Source: Epinephelus fuscoguttatus (lineage: Eukaryota > Chordata > Actinopteri > Perciformes > Serranidae). Taken from it: DNA of 64,000 bases. Of this stretch, positions 38,101 through 48,020 are shown piece after piece. Each line of letters starts with the position of its first letter. Within the stretch, counting starts at the first letter, position 1. The translations under genes and the position numbers were made by a program. Below the pieces are notes generated by a model. It searched no databases, was not told the origin of the DNA, and saw only the letters and a list, made by a program, of their open reading frames with translations. The stretch spans positions 17,715,282 through 17,779,281 of the forward strand of contig NC_064755.1 in the NCBI RefSeq assembly GCF_011397635.1, read 5' to 3'.

Positions 38101-41100
38101 TGTCCACATGGAGAGATCAGTGTGTCTGTACCTAACATAAAGCAATTTTTTGTACCGGTTAATGAACATTAAAATTATTCAATTAGTGCATTGAATTGTA
38201 TTATAGTTATTTTGATGCAATATGGGCAGTTGCTGATTCAGCTACTGTTAAATGATGTTGGTACAGACTGCCTCTCGCAATGCAAAGTGCTGATGTTTCA
38301 GGTCTGTTCATGCAGTTATGGCAGTGTATCTCTGTGTCTCTGTAGGACCATGACTACCTCAACAGCAGGAAAAGGGGGATGTCCAAGAGACTGACCAGGG
38401 ACCTCCCACTTGTCAAGCTTCTTAACATTTCCATCACCCTGTCCCCTTTCCTGGGCGTGGACACCACGCAGTTCCACACCTCCCTCGTGGATGGCACTGA
38501 GGCCTACTGGCTCAGTCTCCCCTCAGCCCCTCAGGGACAGCTGGTGAGACCTGAGCACAACACACTCAAAAGCACTTAAGTGATTTTATTCTGGTTGTTG
38601 TTGTGGTGCTGGTGGTGGTAAGGAGGGAGAACTCTGCTTCCTCTACCTTGTGATTGGTCCATTCACAGAAAACATATTCCATGTCTAAAACATTGAACTT
38701 TCCTCAACTTACGAGAACACTCTTTATAAAAAGAAACCAGACGCAGAACTTTTTCCAAAGTGAGCACTTTCCATCTGCCCCGCAGCCTGTCTCCATTCAC
38801 TAGTTGCAGTCTGATAAAAAGCAGAGCAGTGTGAACATGGCCTAATCCAGAAAATCTATCACTGCAACAGCAGAGGCACTGAGGTTCATAATTAATTACC
38901 AAAATAGAAGCTCTGTAAAATGAACTCTGTACTTTCTATCCTTCAGATCCCTGTGATGAGTCAGTGGCGAGGAAAGTTCTGCGTTAAGCTGAACATCACC
39001 AACCCAGGAGCGGTGAGCTGGTTCCTGGACAGGGTGGGATCCCTGCAGACCCATTTGGGGATGGAGTACGTCATGCTGGAGGGGGGCGAAGGGAATCTGT
39101 TTGAGGAGCAAGCCCTGCGGCCGTCGCAGGCTCTCAGTGGCGACAAGTACATCAGCCTGCTGGCCGACCTGGCCACAAGGATAGGAGACTCCACCATTGT
39201 GACAGCAGGGACACGGTAACAGCCCTCTCGCATTTTGCAGTTTGCCATTTTTACCCAGTACCGACTGATAGTATTTATAGGTAGAGAGTCCTTGTTCTGC
39301 TTCTGCTTACTATGATAGTGTATGTGTCTTAGGTCGAGCCACAAGCCTCTTTTTGTGAAGATGACCCCCTTGCAGTCCGACTGGAGCCCAATGGGCCTGA
39401 AGGGCATCATTCCCTCCCTGCTGCACCACACTCTGCTGGGATACAACTTCCTCATTCCTGATGCAGTAGGTAATACCACAGCCTATGGGTCATCTTTTTC
39501 ATCTCTAATACGACAGTCCAGTTCTTAATATTTCATGAAAAAAGTGCATAATTCTTCTCATATGTCTCATCCATCCCTGTCACCTGTTGACAATCGGCAG
39601 ATAAATCCATATTTCCGAAGTCTTTAGATCCAGTTTCTGCCAGTCAATCTCATAAAGATTTTTGAAACATGTTTGATATTTGTGACTGTCATCAGCGACT
39701 GATTACATCACGTGTGTCAATAAACAGACTTACCTTAAGTTCACTCACCTCAAATGCTCTCTGTTGGCTATACCATTTGCATTGTCTAAACTTCTCAATC
39801 CAGGCTCTCGCACAATAAGCCTTTGCCCTCCTTTTAAGGCCATTTCAGCACAAATTGTTCTGCATATAATCAGTTCAAGCTGCTGGTTGCCGTCCCAGTT
39901 TGTCTTTAGTATGTGACAAGTGCTGTTTTGCAGGATTTTCGGGGTCGTCTTTTGCCAAATCCCAAGTCGTTAATGACCAGTTGTTCAGCGTGTTGTGTTT
40001 ACTCAGCCGTAAGGTTTATGCTGCTTAATGAGCGCAGAGACTAAAAAATCTGGACAAGTTGTTGGAAACAATCTTTACAAGTGGTTCGACCAGCCTTTCC
40101 AGGTTTCAGCAAGTTGTAAGGTAGCCCCAGACTTTGGTATGTGAGGACGCCCTCAGCACACCTGGTAGAGCGGGTGCCCCATGTACTGTACAAAGGCTAT
40201 GTCCTTGCCTCAGCAGCTGCAGGCTTGACTCCAACTCTGGACCTTTGCTGCGTGTCATCCCCGGTCTCTCTCCCCACTTCGTGCTGGACTCTCCTTTCTA
40301 ATAAAGGCAAAAATGCCAAAAAATATACAGTACACATGAAAATGGGACTTTCCGCTTCCCCGAAATCACCCAGCTCACATGCATGTTTTTTGAATAAGTC
40401 AATTTCAAAAGCCAGAGAATGAATACAATATCAGTTCTTAACTGTTCAACTAATGTGTCTTAATTTCTGCCTCTGCCCATTCCTCTCTCTTCACCTACAG
40501 GTGGCTCTCTGTCTGGAGACCTGGTCACAGATGAGGAGTTGTTCATCCGTTGGCTGGAGATCACAGCCTTTCTCCCTGTTATCAGCTTCCATACGCCACC
40601 CTGGGTCTGCGGAGAGGACCGGGTATGCAACTAGAATTGTGATTATGGAAAAAACTACAATGAAAAACACATTACGAAGCAGTCAGAGCACTTCATGTAG
40701 CCACCCTCTAACCCAGCAACTCTTTCCTCTTGACCGTACTTTGGCCAACCCTGCAGCTCCAGGCTGAGGAGCTGTCATTACATCTGCCTTATCCACATTA
40801 AAATGATTACATCAGCAAAAAGAAAAGAGGTGTTCACATTCTTTTCTGGACTAAAAACAAGATTTTCATTTGTGAAGGTTTACAGTGAGAGAGATCAAGT
40901 GAAGTGATGTGTGAATGCTGCCAATTAGATGTTCTTAAATGGAAAGGGAGATTATCCTTCCTTCTTGCAGAGTGGCTAAAGTTGCTTATGAAAAGAGGCG
41001 AGAGAGGGAGAGTTTATTGACCCAGCAGCCTCTCCTTAGTTTTGAGGGTCAGTGCTGAGAAGTTCCCACCGGTGTGTTTTGCAGAGGAGTGTGAAGGCTG

Positions 41101-44100
41101 CTGAGACCTGGACTATCAGAACTCAAACGTGACAGCATGAGAGCCAGGACTAAAACCCTGACCCTCTCCGCTGGAAATCAGGAATGTACTGTTCACCGTG
41201 CATGGCAGGAAAACAAAGCCTGCAATCTCAGAGAGTCTGGTGACAGATATCGATAGCTTTTACGGCTCAGGTTCCCGAACAGAAAAGCACTTGATGCTTG
41301 TCAAGAGGGTTAGGGCTATTTTATCCCCCTCCCCTCCGCTGCCCTTCCCTTCTTCCCTCAGTAGGGGCGACTGCCTGGCCCCCTCCCGACATCACCTGTG
41401 GTTAAGAGTCCATCTGTTCCGAATTACAATTCCTCCTCTAGATTTATGGCTCACTCTCACTCTCAAGAGCCACTTCGGCAGGAATGATAATGAATTTAAG
41501 GACAAGTCTTGGAAAAATACTTTATTATGGCAATTAAGATTTCCATGAGTAATTGACAAGTGTGACAGAGTGGGAGTGATCAACGGCTTTTCTTTTTTCC
41601 ACGAGGAGAGGACTGAGGCAGCAAAATATATTGGTTATGACTTGCGTTGCGTGACAAAGATAAAAATAGGCCTTTTGGACAGCTAGACATTTGACAGCAG
41701 CAATGTTTTCCATTTGGGTCTCTTGCGTGGCCCTCAACTTATAAACTCGGATGAAGTGAGACTGAGAAGAAATTTTAGAGACTAGACTGCTGTGTTACAC
41801 GTGATAAATGAGTCTTTTTTTTTTTAATGGGTGTTTTACTGTAGTTTTAATGTGGCGCACCTTTATTTCCAGAATGTGTGATACTTCAGTCACAGACAGG
41901 TCACGGCAGCGACCACATTGGAATCAAATAGCAATAAAGCCACAAACCCACACACATGCCTGGCTTCTCAATTAGAGAAAGATCCACTCAAACCCAGGCT
42001 GTGACTTCAAGCTCATTCCTACAAATGCTCTCAAACCAAGCTCATAAAAAGACATTTTTTATAGATGCGGTCACGTTTTTGTTTTTGTCATGGGACACTG
42101 AAGAGGATGTGACCCTTCCAGGAATGCTTGACAGAGGGAGACAAGAGGACGACTTGGAGTGTTAAACCACTAAGTCAACAATGAGCTGCTCTTAAGTTCT
42201 GACTGCATGTCTGGGTGCAGAGATGGCACAAATGGCTTTTGCAGAGCTCGTTGTCAATATTTTTCTTGTCCTGAAATCCTTCAGTCAGATGATTTAGTTA
42301 AGGAAATGGCTTTTTTTGTTTCATTTTTTTCATTTACTTTAGATTTCTTGAAAATATATTTAGGTCATAGGGGTGGTCAGATGGGGCCACTGAAAATTTG
42401 GGTGGCACAACAAAACCAAAAGCCATAACTGCATTTCAGGAATGTAAGTATAAAGGCTAGTTGAAAACTATGTCACTATGGCCAGTCAAAGTGCTGCATA
42501 CTGAAATACTTTCTTATTTTACAGATATTACATTTTATTAATTATCTGATGTCCATAGACTTATACCAGTGCCGTTACCATTTTGAGTCCCACAACAATC
42601 CTGTTTTAATATGTTTTGTATCTCTACATGTTAGGCGATTAATTCTTCTTCAACTAGGCAAGGTGTCCTTTTCCTTAAAAAGACAAATATACAGCTTTAA
42701 TATGAAGGAGCACTTTCATAGTAAGAAACAAAAGGGAACCTGCCTTCTCAAGTTTACGAAAGACTCGCTGATAATGGGTATCAGCGAGTCTTTCCCATTT
42801 TCATTCAGATATCTTGAGGTGAGAGCTTAAGGGACCCTTTCAAAAAATGACCATGCCAGTTGCTCCCTTGCCAAAATTTTGCCTAATCTTCAACCATTAT
42901 TTAGCCCTCTTCCAAACAAGCTATGCTGATGGGATTGGTACCAATGGATGCCTTAAGACCCATTTCCACCCAACTCTTTTGGTATAGAACCAAAAGTAAC
43001 CCTTCAGACATGGTAAATAGACCACAGGGTTTCCACCGCAAACAGTACTCTAAAATGTGGGCGGGGTTGTTGTCACTCACTGCTCCGTCCAGTACTCACT
43101 GTATTTCCTCCTTTATCAATCTGCACCTTGTTTATCGTCCGCAGAACAAGGTTGTACGCCAACATTTTCAGAGCAAGGTAGGACAGGGTGCAGTGAGAGT
43201 CTCTCTCCATGGGATTTTTAGAAATAGCGGTTTGTGCATTTAGTCCTTCTCAGGCAAGCTCAGGGGTTTAGTGTTGCTGGAGCCCACAGGAGCAATGCTC
43301 TGTGGCATGTTTTTTTCTCAGAGCGAGGATGGGGATATATGCTGTTCACATAATCCGGTCAAAATGAATATTCTTGAACTCTTGAAGACTCATTACTAAA
43401 AGTGTATGTCATCCGAGAGAGACAATAAAAAGTACAGTAATGGTCAAAGTTGGCACAGTGAAATTTAAGGTCTGTTGATGGATTCACGTCAATTCATACA
43501 TTGAGTAAGACAACAAGTAAATGTTCCACCTTAAAAGTCATCATTGTCGTCCATCCATCCATCCAAGTTGTCATCCACAACTTTTCACAGTGGAAACAGA
43601 AAAAATGTGACCGAACTGAACTGAATGTGTACCATACTGCTCTGTGGAAACGGGGCTTAAGCTTGTCTAGTTTTACAGCATACCACTACCTTTGCACCAT
43701 TACCCTAACCCCAGCTTTTAAAAATGAGCACCCTATAGCCTCTTAATGTCAGCACAGAATTGGTTATTTTTACTATAATCTGTACCCCTCTCCATTTGTG
43801 ACTTACAGGTGCTAAACCTAACACGGGCATACATAGCAAAGCACCAGAGGGATGTGATCCCACTGATAGAGAAGTATGCAGAGGAGTGGCAGATGACAGG
43901 AAACCCCATCTACCGGCCAATGTGGTGGCTCAGTCCCAGCGACCCCATGACTTTCACCATCGATGACCAGTTCCTCATCGGAGACGAGGTGACTTAATGA
44001 TGTTCTGATGGGAAGGGATTGAGTTCCAATATACTTGGCATACAGTAGCATATGAGTCACCCCCCTGCTGTAACCTGATGTCACCCTAATTAAGTGTACA

Positions 44101-44324
44101 ATCTCCCTGACATCTGATTTCACTTTTACCAAACTGATGTGTGTTTCCAGGTCCTGGTGGCACCAGTGGTGGAGAGGGGGGCAGTGCAGAGGGATATTTA
44201 CTTACCTGATGGGGGCTTCCAGTGGCAGGACAGCCAGAACGCTCAGGTGTTCGACGGGGGGACGTTCCTACAGGACTATCCTGTGCCCTTGGAGGAGGTG
44301 GCTGTTTTCTTACGGAGAAGCTGA
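15882..44324 (+). CDS. GH31-family type II membrane protein, SITS-binding-protein / MYORG-like, probable pseudoenzyme
   Basis: Ten coding exons join in frame to 693 residues: 15882-16352, 18787-18958, 31127-31334, 31521-31671, 38346-38543, 38947-39215, 39333-39469, 40501-40622, 43809-43988, 44151-44324. All introns are GT..AG. Residues 1-29 are cytoplasmic, about 30-50 (GAIACLGVAVFFVMTIGIIY) form one membrane anchor, and the rest should be luminal or extracellular, with sequons such as LNKT (Asn114) and NVS. The GH31 barrel is recognisable: GMEYVMLEGGE, HKPLFVKM, LLGYNFLIPDAVGG, ELFIRWLEITAFLP, RPMWWLSP, DQFLIGDEVLVAPVVE, RDIYLPDGG. Compared with MYORG, the nucleophile Asp is Glu445 and the acid/base Asp is Pro502; the spacing of 57 equals that of Asp463-Asp520 in human MYORG, as I recall it. 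Catalysis is therefore unlikely. Human MYORG has, as I recall, a single coding exon, so this multi-exon gene is more likely the paralogue known as SITS-binding protein. Length fits the family. The start is the first ATG of the frame, just before the anchor. Confidence 0.9.
16353..18786 (+). other. GH31 gene intron 1
   Basis: AT-rich intron without recognised exons or RNA genes. 17930-18225 reads like an interspersed repeat, but no family is assigned. A long pyrimidine tract precedes the acceptor at 18786. Confidence 0.5.
19655..19678. repeat. TG microsatellite
   Basis: Twelve or so TG units inside GH31 intron 2. The CA/TG strand creates spurious His/Thr frames. Confidence 0.9.
20935..21110. 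repeat. Imperfect direct repeat of about 65 bp
   Basis: The words TTACGTAGGTTAGGTT, AACATGGT and AGACGT occur twice in the same order (from about 20940 and about 21003), followed by a GGGTTAGAGGGTTAAGGG stretch. It is non-coding and probably part of a dispersed fish repeat. Confidence 0.5.
25050..25096. repeat. CA microsatellite
   Basis: Uninterrupted CA run of about 47 bp in GH31 intron 2. Confidence 0.95.
28399..28456. repeat. CA microsatellite
   Basis: CA run with one CT interruption near 28412, about 58 bp. It lies about 390 bp from an oppositely oriented TG run (28843-28894). Confidence 0.95.
28843..28894. repeat. TG microsatellite
   Basis: TG run of about 52 bp, complementary in orientation to the CA run at 28399-28456. 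Confidence 0.95.
32127..32180. repeat. TA microsatellite
   Basis: TA run with one AC interruption inside the transposon at 31984-33122. It is self-complementary and can extrude as a cruciform. Confidence 0.95.
32412..32702 (-). CDS. Transposon-borne acidic ORF with PYLFEPEHTDEEL motif
   Basis: A 96-codon frame beginning MDDFECDFEEFLV, lying wholly inside the TTAA-flanked element. The segment PYLFEPEHTDEEL is nearly identical to PYLFEPEYTDEEL in the ORF of a second element at 34318-34515, so the frame is probably a real transposon gene or its 5' part. The N-terminal 35 residues are rich in Asp/Glu/Phe. The remainder (after about residue 40) resembles nothing I know, and no Cys-rich tail follows. 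Function is unknown. The frame could be truncated by deletion. Confidence 0.45.
   Translation of the reverse strand: MDDFECDFEEFLVADTDPEPYLFEPEHTDEELHVFDAEWARREAECTEWDSVLLLPLLGRYITRRKSAAESASQGVKLRLLFLADDGSGSFSPVAW
33370..33490. repeat. Half copy of the 947-1748 fold-back family
   Basis: GTAGACCAGCAGCTTGTGTG, then GTCAATGGAGTCTGGCTTTG, match the inner part of the element at 947-1748 (AGGTAGACCAGAAGCTGTCA there). The copy stops where the Harbinger-like element starts at 33493, so that element may have inserted into it. Confidence 0.5.
33804..34949. mobile_element. TTAA-flanked transposon with inverted repeats of about 320-340 bp, carrying an ORF
   Basis: TTAAAGGGAAATTTCGGTTT begins the left arm (33804 to about 34125), and its near-perfect inverted copy forms the right arm (about 34612 to 34949). 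TTAA occurs at both ends. The arms match almost base for base, for instance at the inner edge (AAACAAACATGGCA and complement; CTTTCCAAAGC and complement). Only a few differences are visible, implying recent insertion. The unique centre of about 490 bp holds most of the minus-strand frames at 34098-34515. It is nested in the Harbinger-like MITE. Confidence 0.8.
34098..34515 (-). pseudogene. Transposon-borne ORF with P2X7-tail-like Cys motif, frameshifted
   Basis: Frame one (34318-34515) starts MADFLPDFDFVEEEFDF and includes PYLFEPEYTDEEL and a charged EERE stretch. A second frame (within 34098-34493) continues with DWWCTCECCAPVPTEEE and CLCCKEWDWLQPY. The two read as one protein broken by a frameshift in the purine-rich stretch around 34380-34410, unless a small intron or sequencing error is responsible. 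The WCxCxxC...ECxCC arrangement resembles the cytoplasmic zinc-binding tail of P2X purinoceptor 7, a domain I recall as recurrent in fish and invertebrate repeat-associated proteins. No catalytic domain is visible. The C-terminal end runs into the inverted repeat arm. Confidence 0.5.
38347..40622 (+). other. GH31 gene catalytic-barrel exons 5-8
   Basis: Exon 5 (38346-38543) begins DHDYLNSRKRG. Exon 6 (38947-39215) holds the altered nucleophile motif MLEGGE (Glu445). Exon 7 (39333-39469) holds FVKMTPLQSDW with Pro502 at the acid/base position. Exon 8 (40501-40622) holds IRWLEITAFLP. Splice phases are 0, 2, 1 and 0 at the ends of exons 5 to 8, and each joins the next in frame. Confidence 0.85.
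40150..40326 (+). mobile_element. tRNA-derived SINE
   Basis: CCTGGTAGAGCGGGTGCCCC (A-box type), GGCTTGACTCC (degenerate B-box), then CTTTGCTGCGTGTCATCCCC and an end of AATAAAGGCAAAAATGCC. This is a well-known fish SINE layout. It lies in GH31 intron 7, about 180 bp upstream of exon 8. Its AATAAA (about 40300) is part of the element and not the gene's polyadenylation signal. Confidence 0.7.
40623..43808 (+). other. GH31 gene intron 8
   Basis: No exon is recognised. 41430-41580 contains homeodomain-like words (TAATGAATTTAAG, GGCAATTAAG, AGTAATTGAC) and could be a conserved element, but this is only an impression. The remainder shows no clear feature. Confidence 0.35.
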
Positions 44325-47300
44325 GTCACATGACCGATCCGCCGAGTCATCTGACTTATCCTGTTACTGTTTTGAATCAAATTCTTTTTTTTTTTTTTTT
44401 TTTTTAATTACTCGTGCTGTTCTCAACTTGCACTTTTCCACTGCAGACCATTGACCCTGTCTCAAGGCTTGAGACGATATGTAGAAAGATTTTTTTTTAT
44501 ACTTGCACTTTACAGTACAAAATGATTTTTTTTTCTCTTTGTGACAGTTTTTTTCTTCCTTTTTTAAAATGTTAATCGGTTTTACCTCTTGGCTGATTTG
44601 TTTCCGGACTTTTTTGATTTGTTCTGCCTTTTTTTTTTTTTTTTTTTTTTTTCCTTTTTTTGTATGTAAGTCCTGGAGAAATCTGTGCGTTTACATACTG
44701 CATTTCTACAGTCTTTAAATTTTTAGTCGCTGCTGGCTCTCTTGATAAGGAGGAACAAAGCAAGCCCATTGTTTTGCTTGAATCTCTCAAGAAGACCAAA
44801 TGAAGATATCGAAGGACGAAGGAAAAAAACAGGCTTATTGGGAGGAAATTAGCTCACAGAAAGCTTCGTACTGAGACCGACGCACCATGGTACCATATGT
44901 CTTGCTCACTCATCGGAGAGGCTTTTACTTGAACTTTTCAGGCCGACGGGCTGATATTTTATGAATGTACCTCAAGTTATGGTTTTTGACTGCTTTACAG
45001 AGTCATCAGACACAACAGCCTATCACCCCTTATACATAGCACTTATTCTTAGAGTAGTTTCACTTTATTTATCAACATACCACTCCGTTGGACATGTCTG
45101 AATGTCCCTTAGTACTGTAGGCCAGATGAACTTGAGGCCAAGCCACTGTAATTGTAACTCTGGCTATATTTGAATTTAGATTAGATGTAACCTTCTTACT
45201 AACCTGCTGTAGTAAGGGCTTTTAGAAGGGCTGCTCATTTTTTATTAAGTCTGTCTGATGTTGTGTTGATATGCTCTTTCATGAGTGTCTGAGGAAAGCC
45301 TTGTTGACGACACCACATAGGTTGAAATTACATTTTTAACAGATAGTTTGACATGCTGGGAAATACTCTTACTTTCTTTATTGCAGGGAGTTAGATTAGA
45401 AGGTCGATACCGCTGTCACGCCTGTAGGGTAAATAATAACCTACTGCAGGCAGACTGCGTGTGCTGGCTCCAAATAGAGTGCTGCAGGAATGAGTTCTAA
45501 AACCTGGAAATGAGTTAGTATTTTTGCAACCATGGTTCCCTCATCTTGAAGTCTATAGTTTTTTTTGGTTAGATGCCTGAAATAAGATCTGTGGTTAAAA
45601 CAAGCTTTAGAGACTTTCACGTTTTGTTCGCTGATATAAAATACATCAGTATATTCCCCACTTGTGAATTTCTAAGCTTTTAGATATCTTAAAAAAGCCG
45701 ATCACTAAAAAGTGGCTAAATGAGACTTTAGAACACCATCACGCAGAAAACGCCTTTACAGCCACGCTGTGGTGGCAACATTAAGTCATCTGGCTGTAAT
45801 GTAGTTTGTTTATAGCCTAACGTTAGTTTTTTACTTCTAGCAATTGCATTTTGCTTAAAAAATCATGAAAGTGGTGTTAGTTTGTGAAGATTCTTGTGCT
45901 GAATGTAACATAAGTATCATAAAATTTGTTTGCAGCAGAGCTTATTTTCAGCAATAATTCAAAATCCAGTAGAAAAATCCCACAGGCTTTTTTGTCGAGG
46001 GAACCAGGACAAAGCTAACTTCCATGTCAACCTTAAAAAAAAAAACCCTCATCCCTGCACCACTCTATGGGGTTGTGTTTACCGTGTTCACGAGAGGAGT
46101 TCGTATGAACATGAGAAATTTTCTAGAAGCTCTGAATTTACGAGTTGTAATGTGATTGCTGATGTTTTCAGAAATGGGAGAGGCCATGGAAGTTCATTTT
46201 TTGGTGGGTGGTTAGTTTAGGTTTAGGTTAATATATTGGGATTTTAGAAGTTATTCTTGGTAATTTTATACTTTGCATGAGGAAAATGTTGATATTCCCA
46301 ACAGCCTCCTCTTTGTCCTCTACTGTATGCCTCTGCAGGTTAGGTTATGTGTTGGACTATTTCTTGAACAGAAGCAGCAACTTCCTCCAGTTTCCAGTTT
46401 TCATGCTAAACTAACGGTCTCCTGGCTGGAGACGTCCTATTTATGATACAGATACAAGAGTGGTATCAAATCTTCTCATTTACATCTCAGCAAGAAAGCA
46501 AATAAGTGCATTTCCCAAAATGTCAAACTTCCTCTAATAAGACGGCAAGGGGGAAAGAGCTCTTTAGACCCCAAAATACATAAATAGGATGCTCTCATAG
46601 GTCAGACGTCTTTTTATTGCAACCATCTTGGATTGATTTTTAAAAAGTCACAGAGATGCAGTGGCCATTTGACATAAACCCTGATGAGTATCTCATTCTT
46701 TGGACTGTCATTGTAATCACATCCATTTCCATCGCTTGCTTTAGCTCAGTAGGATTACTTATGTCAGATCATTTTGTATTTGGTTTCAACCCTGACTAAA
46801 TGCTTTCAGCAAATGATATGTGAATGAGATAACTGATTCTCTTCATGGAGAAATGTAATCACCTTTGCCCCATGATGCATTGCTCTATGTACAGTTTGTT
46901 AGTTAGTTGTCTTTATTGATTTGTTCTTCACGAGACGATCTTAACTGGCCGGCAGTGATGATACAGACTCTGAAACCTTAGTGAATGCTTTACCACTAAA
47001 TTGATTGTGTCACTTTCATCCAACACGTTTACTGTATCAACTCCAACACTCAGGTCTACTGAAGCTTATCAAATCACCAAATGTCTTAGTGCAACGCAGT
47101 ATGTTGTGAACACATCAACGTCTTAATCTCTCCCAGAGCTGAATGTACAATGGACAAACTGTGATTTCCCAACCGAGCCCTTCGTGCGGGGAGCTTTTCT
47201 GGTTCCCCGTTCTAATACTTTTATGGAATGCTGTGGTATGTTCACATATAAGTTGCAGGAAAAGCTTTGATGTGTTATTCCTTCCCTCTACAGACTGAGC

Positions 47301-47475
47301 GAATCATGTGCCTTAATATGCCACTCTTAAATCTGGACAACATGAGTGTCTGGATTATTGCAGTATCAGCAATGTACATATTACGATGACTGTGCCATTA
47401 CAAGTGTTTTTCTCTTCTGTAAATCAGAGAACTTAGAATGACAAAGTTGCAATAAAGTTTACATTTTTCTTACTT
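44325..47475 (+). other. Probable 3' UTR of the GH31 gene, with polyadenylation signal
   Basis: After the stop codon at 44322-44324 come T-runs (44386-44406 and 44631-44653) and about 3 kb without a recognised transposon or gene. AATAAA at 47451-47456 in a TTGCAATAAAGTTTAC context, with T-rich sequence after it, is a good cleavage signal. A shorter UTR is possible. Confidence 0.45.
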
Positions 47476-47814
47476 CACTTTGAGTAATTTAGTGCACACT
47501 TATTTCAAGACATCTCCATTTTATGTATTAGCAGTGACAGTGCTAAGGGAACAGGTTGGATGAGAAAGTGGAGAAGCTTTTCTTCTCAGAAAGATATGTG
47601 CTGTGTCTCAATTCAGATATTTCACTTAGTACACTTCCATGTTGTACACTATGTAGCCTACACTGTGTACTTACTTGGATAGTGTGTGAACTTTGACGGA
47701 GTCGTGTTGTCTCAGATTGATCTCTGCCCTTGTGAACTTACCGGATATGACAATGGCAGCATCTGACCACTTCTTCATCTTCCTCTTGTTTCCCCACCAA
47801 AATATCTGCTGGCT

Positions 47815-48020
47815 TGTTGGTGAAGATTCTCAGTCATCCAGGTCATGGTAATCTTAAATGCTATATCATAGGCAAGCTTGAGTTTCTCGAAGACGTTTCG
47901 CCTCTGATCCAAGAGGCTTCTTCAGTTCTAGGCTTGTTTGCTTGTTCACCGCAGCAGCTGCAACCCATGGATGTATACAGAGAACTGGATACAGCGTTGG
48001 AAGCACAACCCAACTGCTGG
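47815..48020. mobile_element. Penelope-like retroelement fragment
   Basis: TGAAGATTCTCAGTCATCCA, GGTCATGGTAATCTTAA and GAAGACGTTTCGCCTCTGAT are the widely repeated words that I associate with Penelope-like elements and their hammerhead motifs in vertebrate genomes. Only a non-coding end piece is present. No reverse transcriptase is visible. Confidence 0.5.
47886..47930 (-). ncRNA. Hammerhead-ribozyme-like core
   Basis: On the minus strand the order is: a stem I strand ending GAA; CTGAAGA (matching CUGANGA); one extra A; a stem II hairpin GCCTCT / AGAGGC with a six-base loop; GAAA; then CGTC, where AC/GT can form a two-pair stem III and cleavage would follow GTC; and finally TTC, closing stem I with the initial GAA. 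This is the minimal type I hammerhead layout reported for Penelope-like elements. The extra A between box and stem II and the tiny stem III mean a single copy may be weak or inactive. Confidence 0.5.

Larger units (their letters stand above)
31672..38345 (+). other. GH31 gene intron 4 with nested transposons
   Basis: A 6.7-kb intron. 31984-33122 and 33493-35336 are DNA transposons, the second with a further element nested inside it; all are listed separately. 35340-35640 contains the end of another common repeat (GATGAAGTATTCCTTTAA). 35700-38345 has no recognised feature apart from a C-run followed by an A-run at 37197-37221. Confidence 0.6.

Noticed and set aside
38961..39479. 172-codon minus-strand ORF
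   Set aside because: Antisense to GH31 exons 6 and 7 and crosses their intron; no domain.
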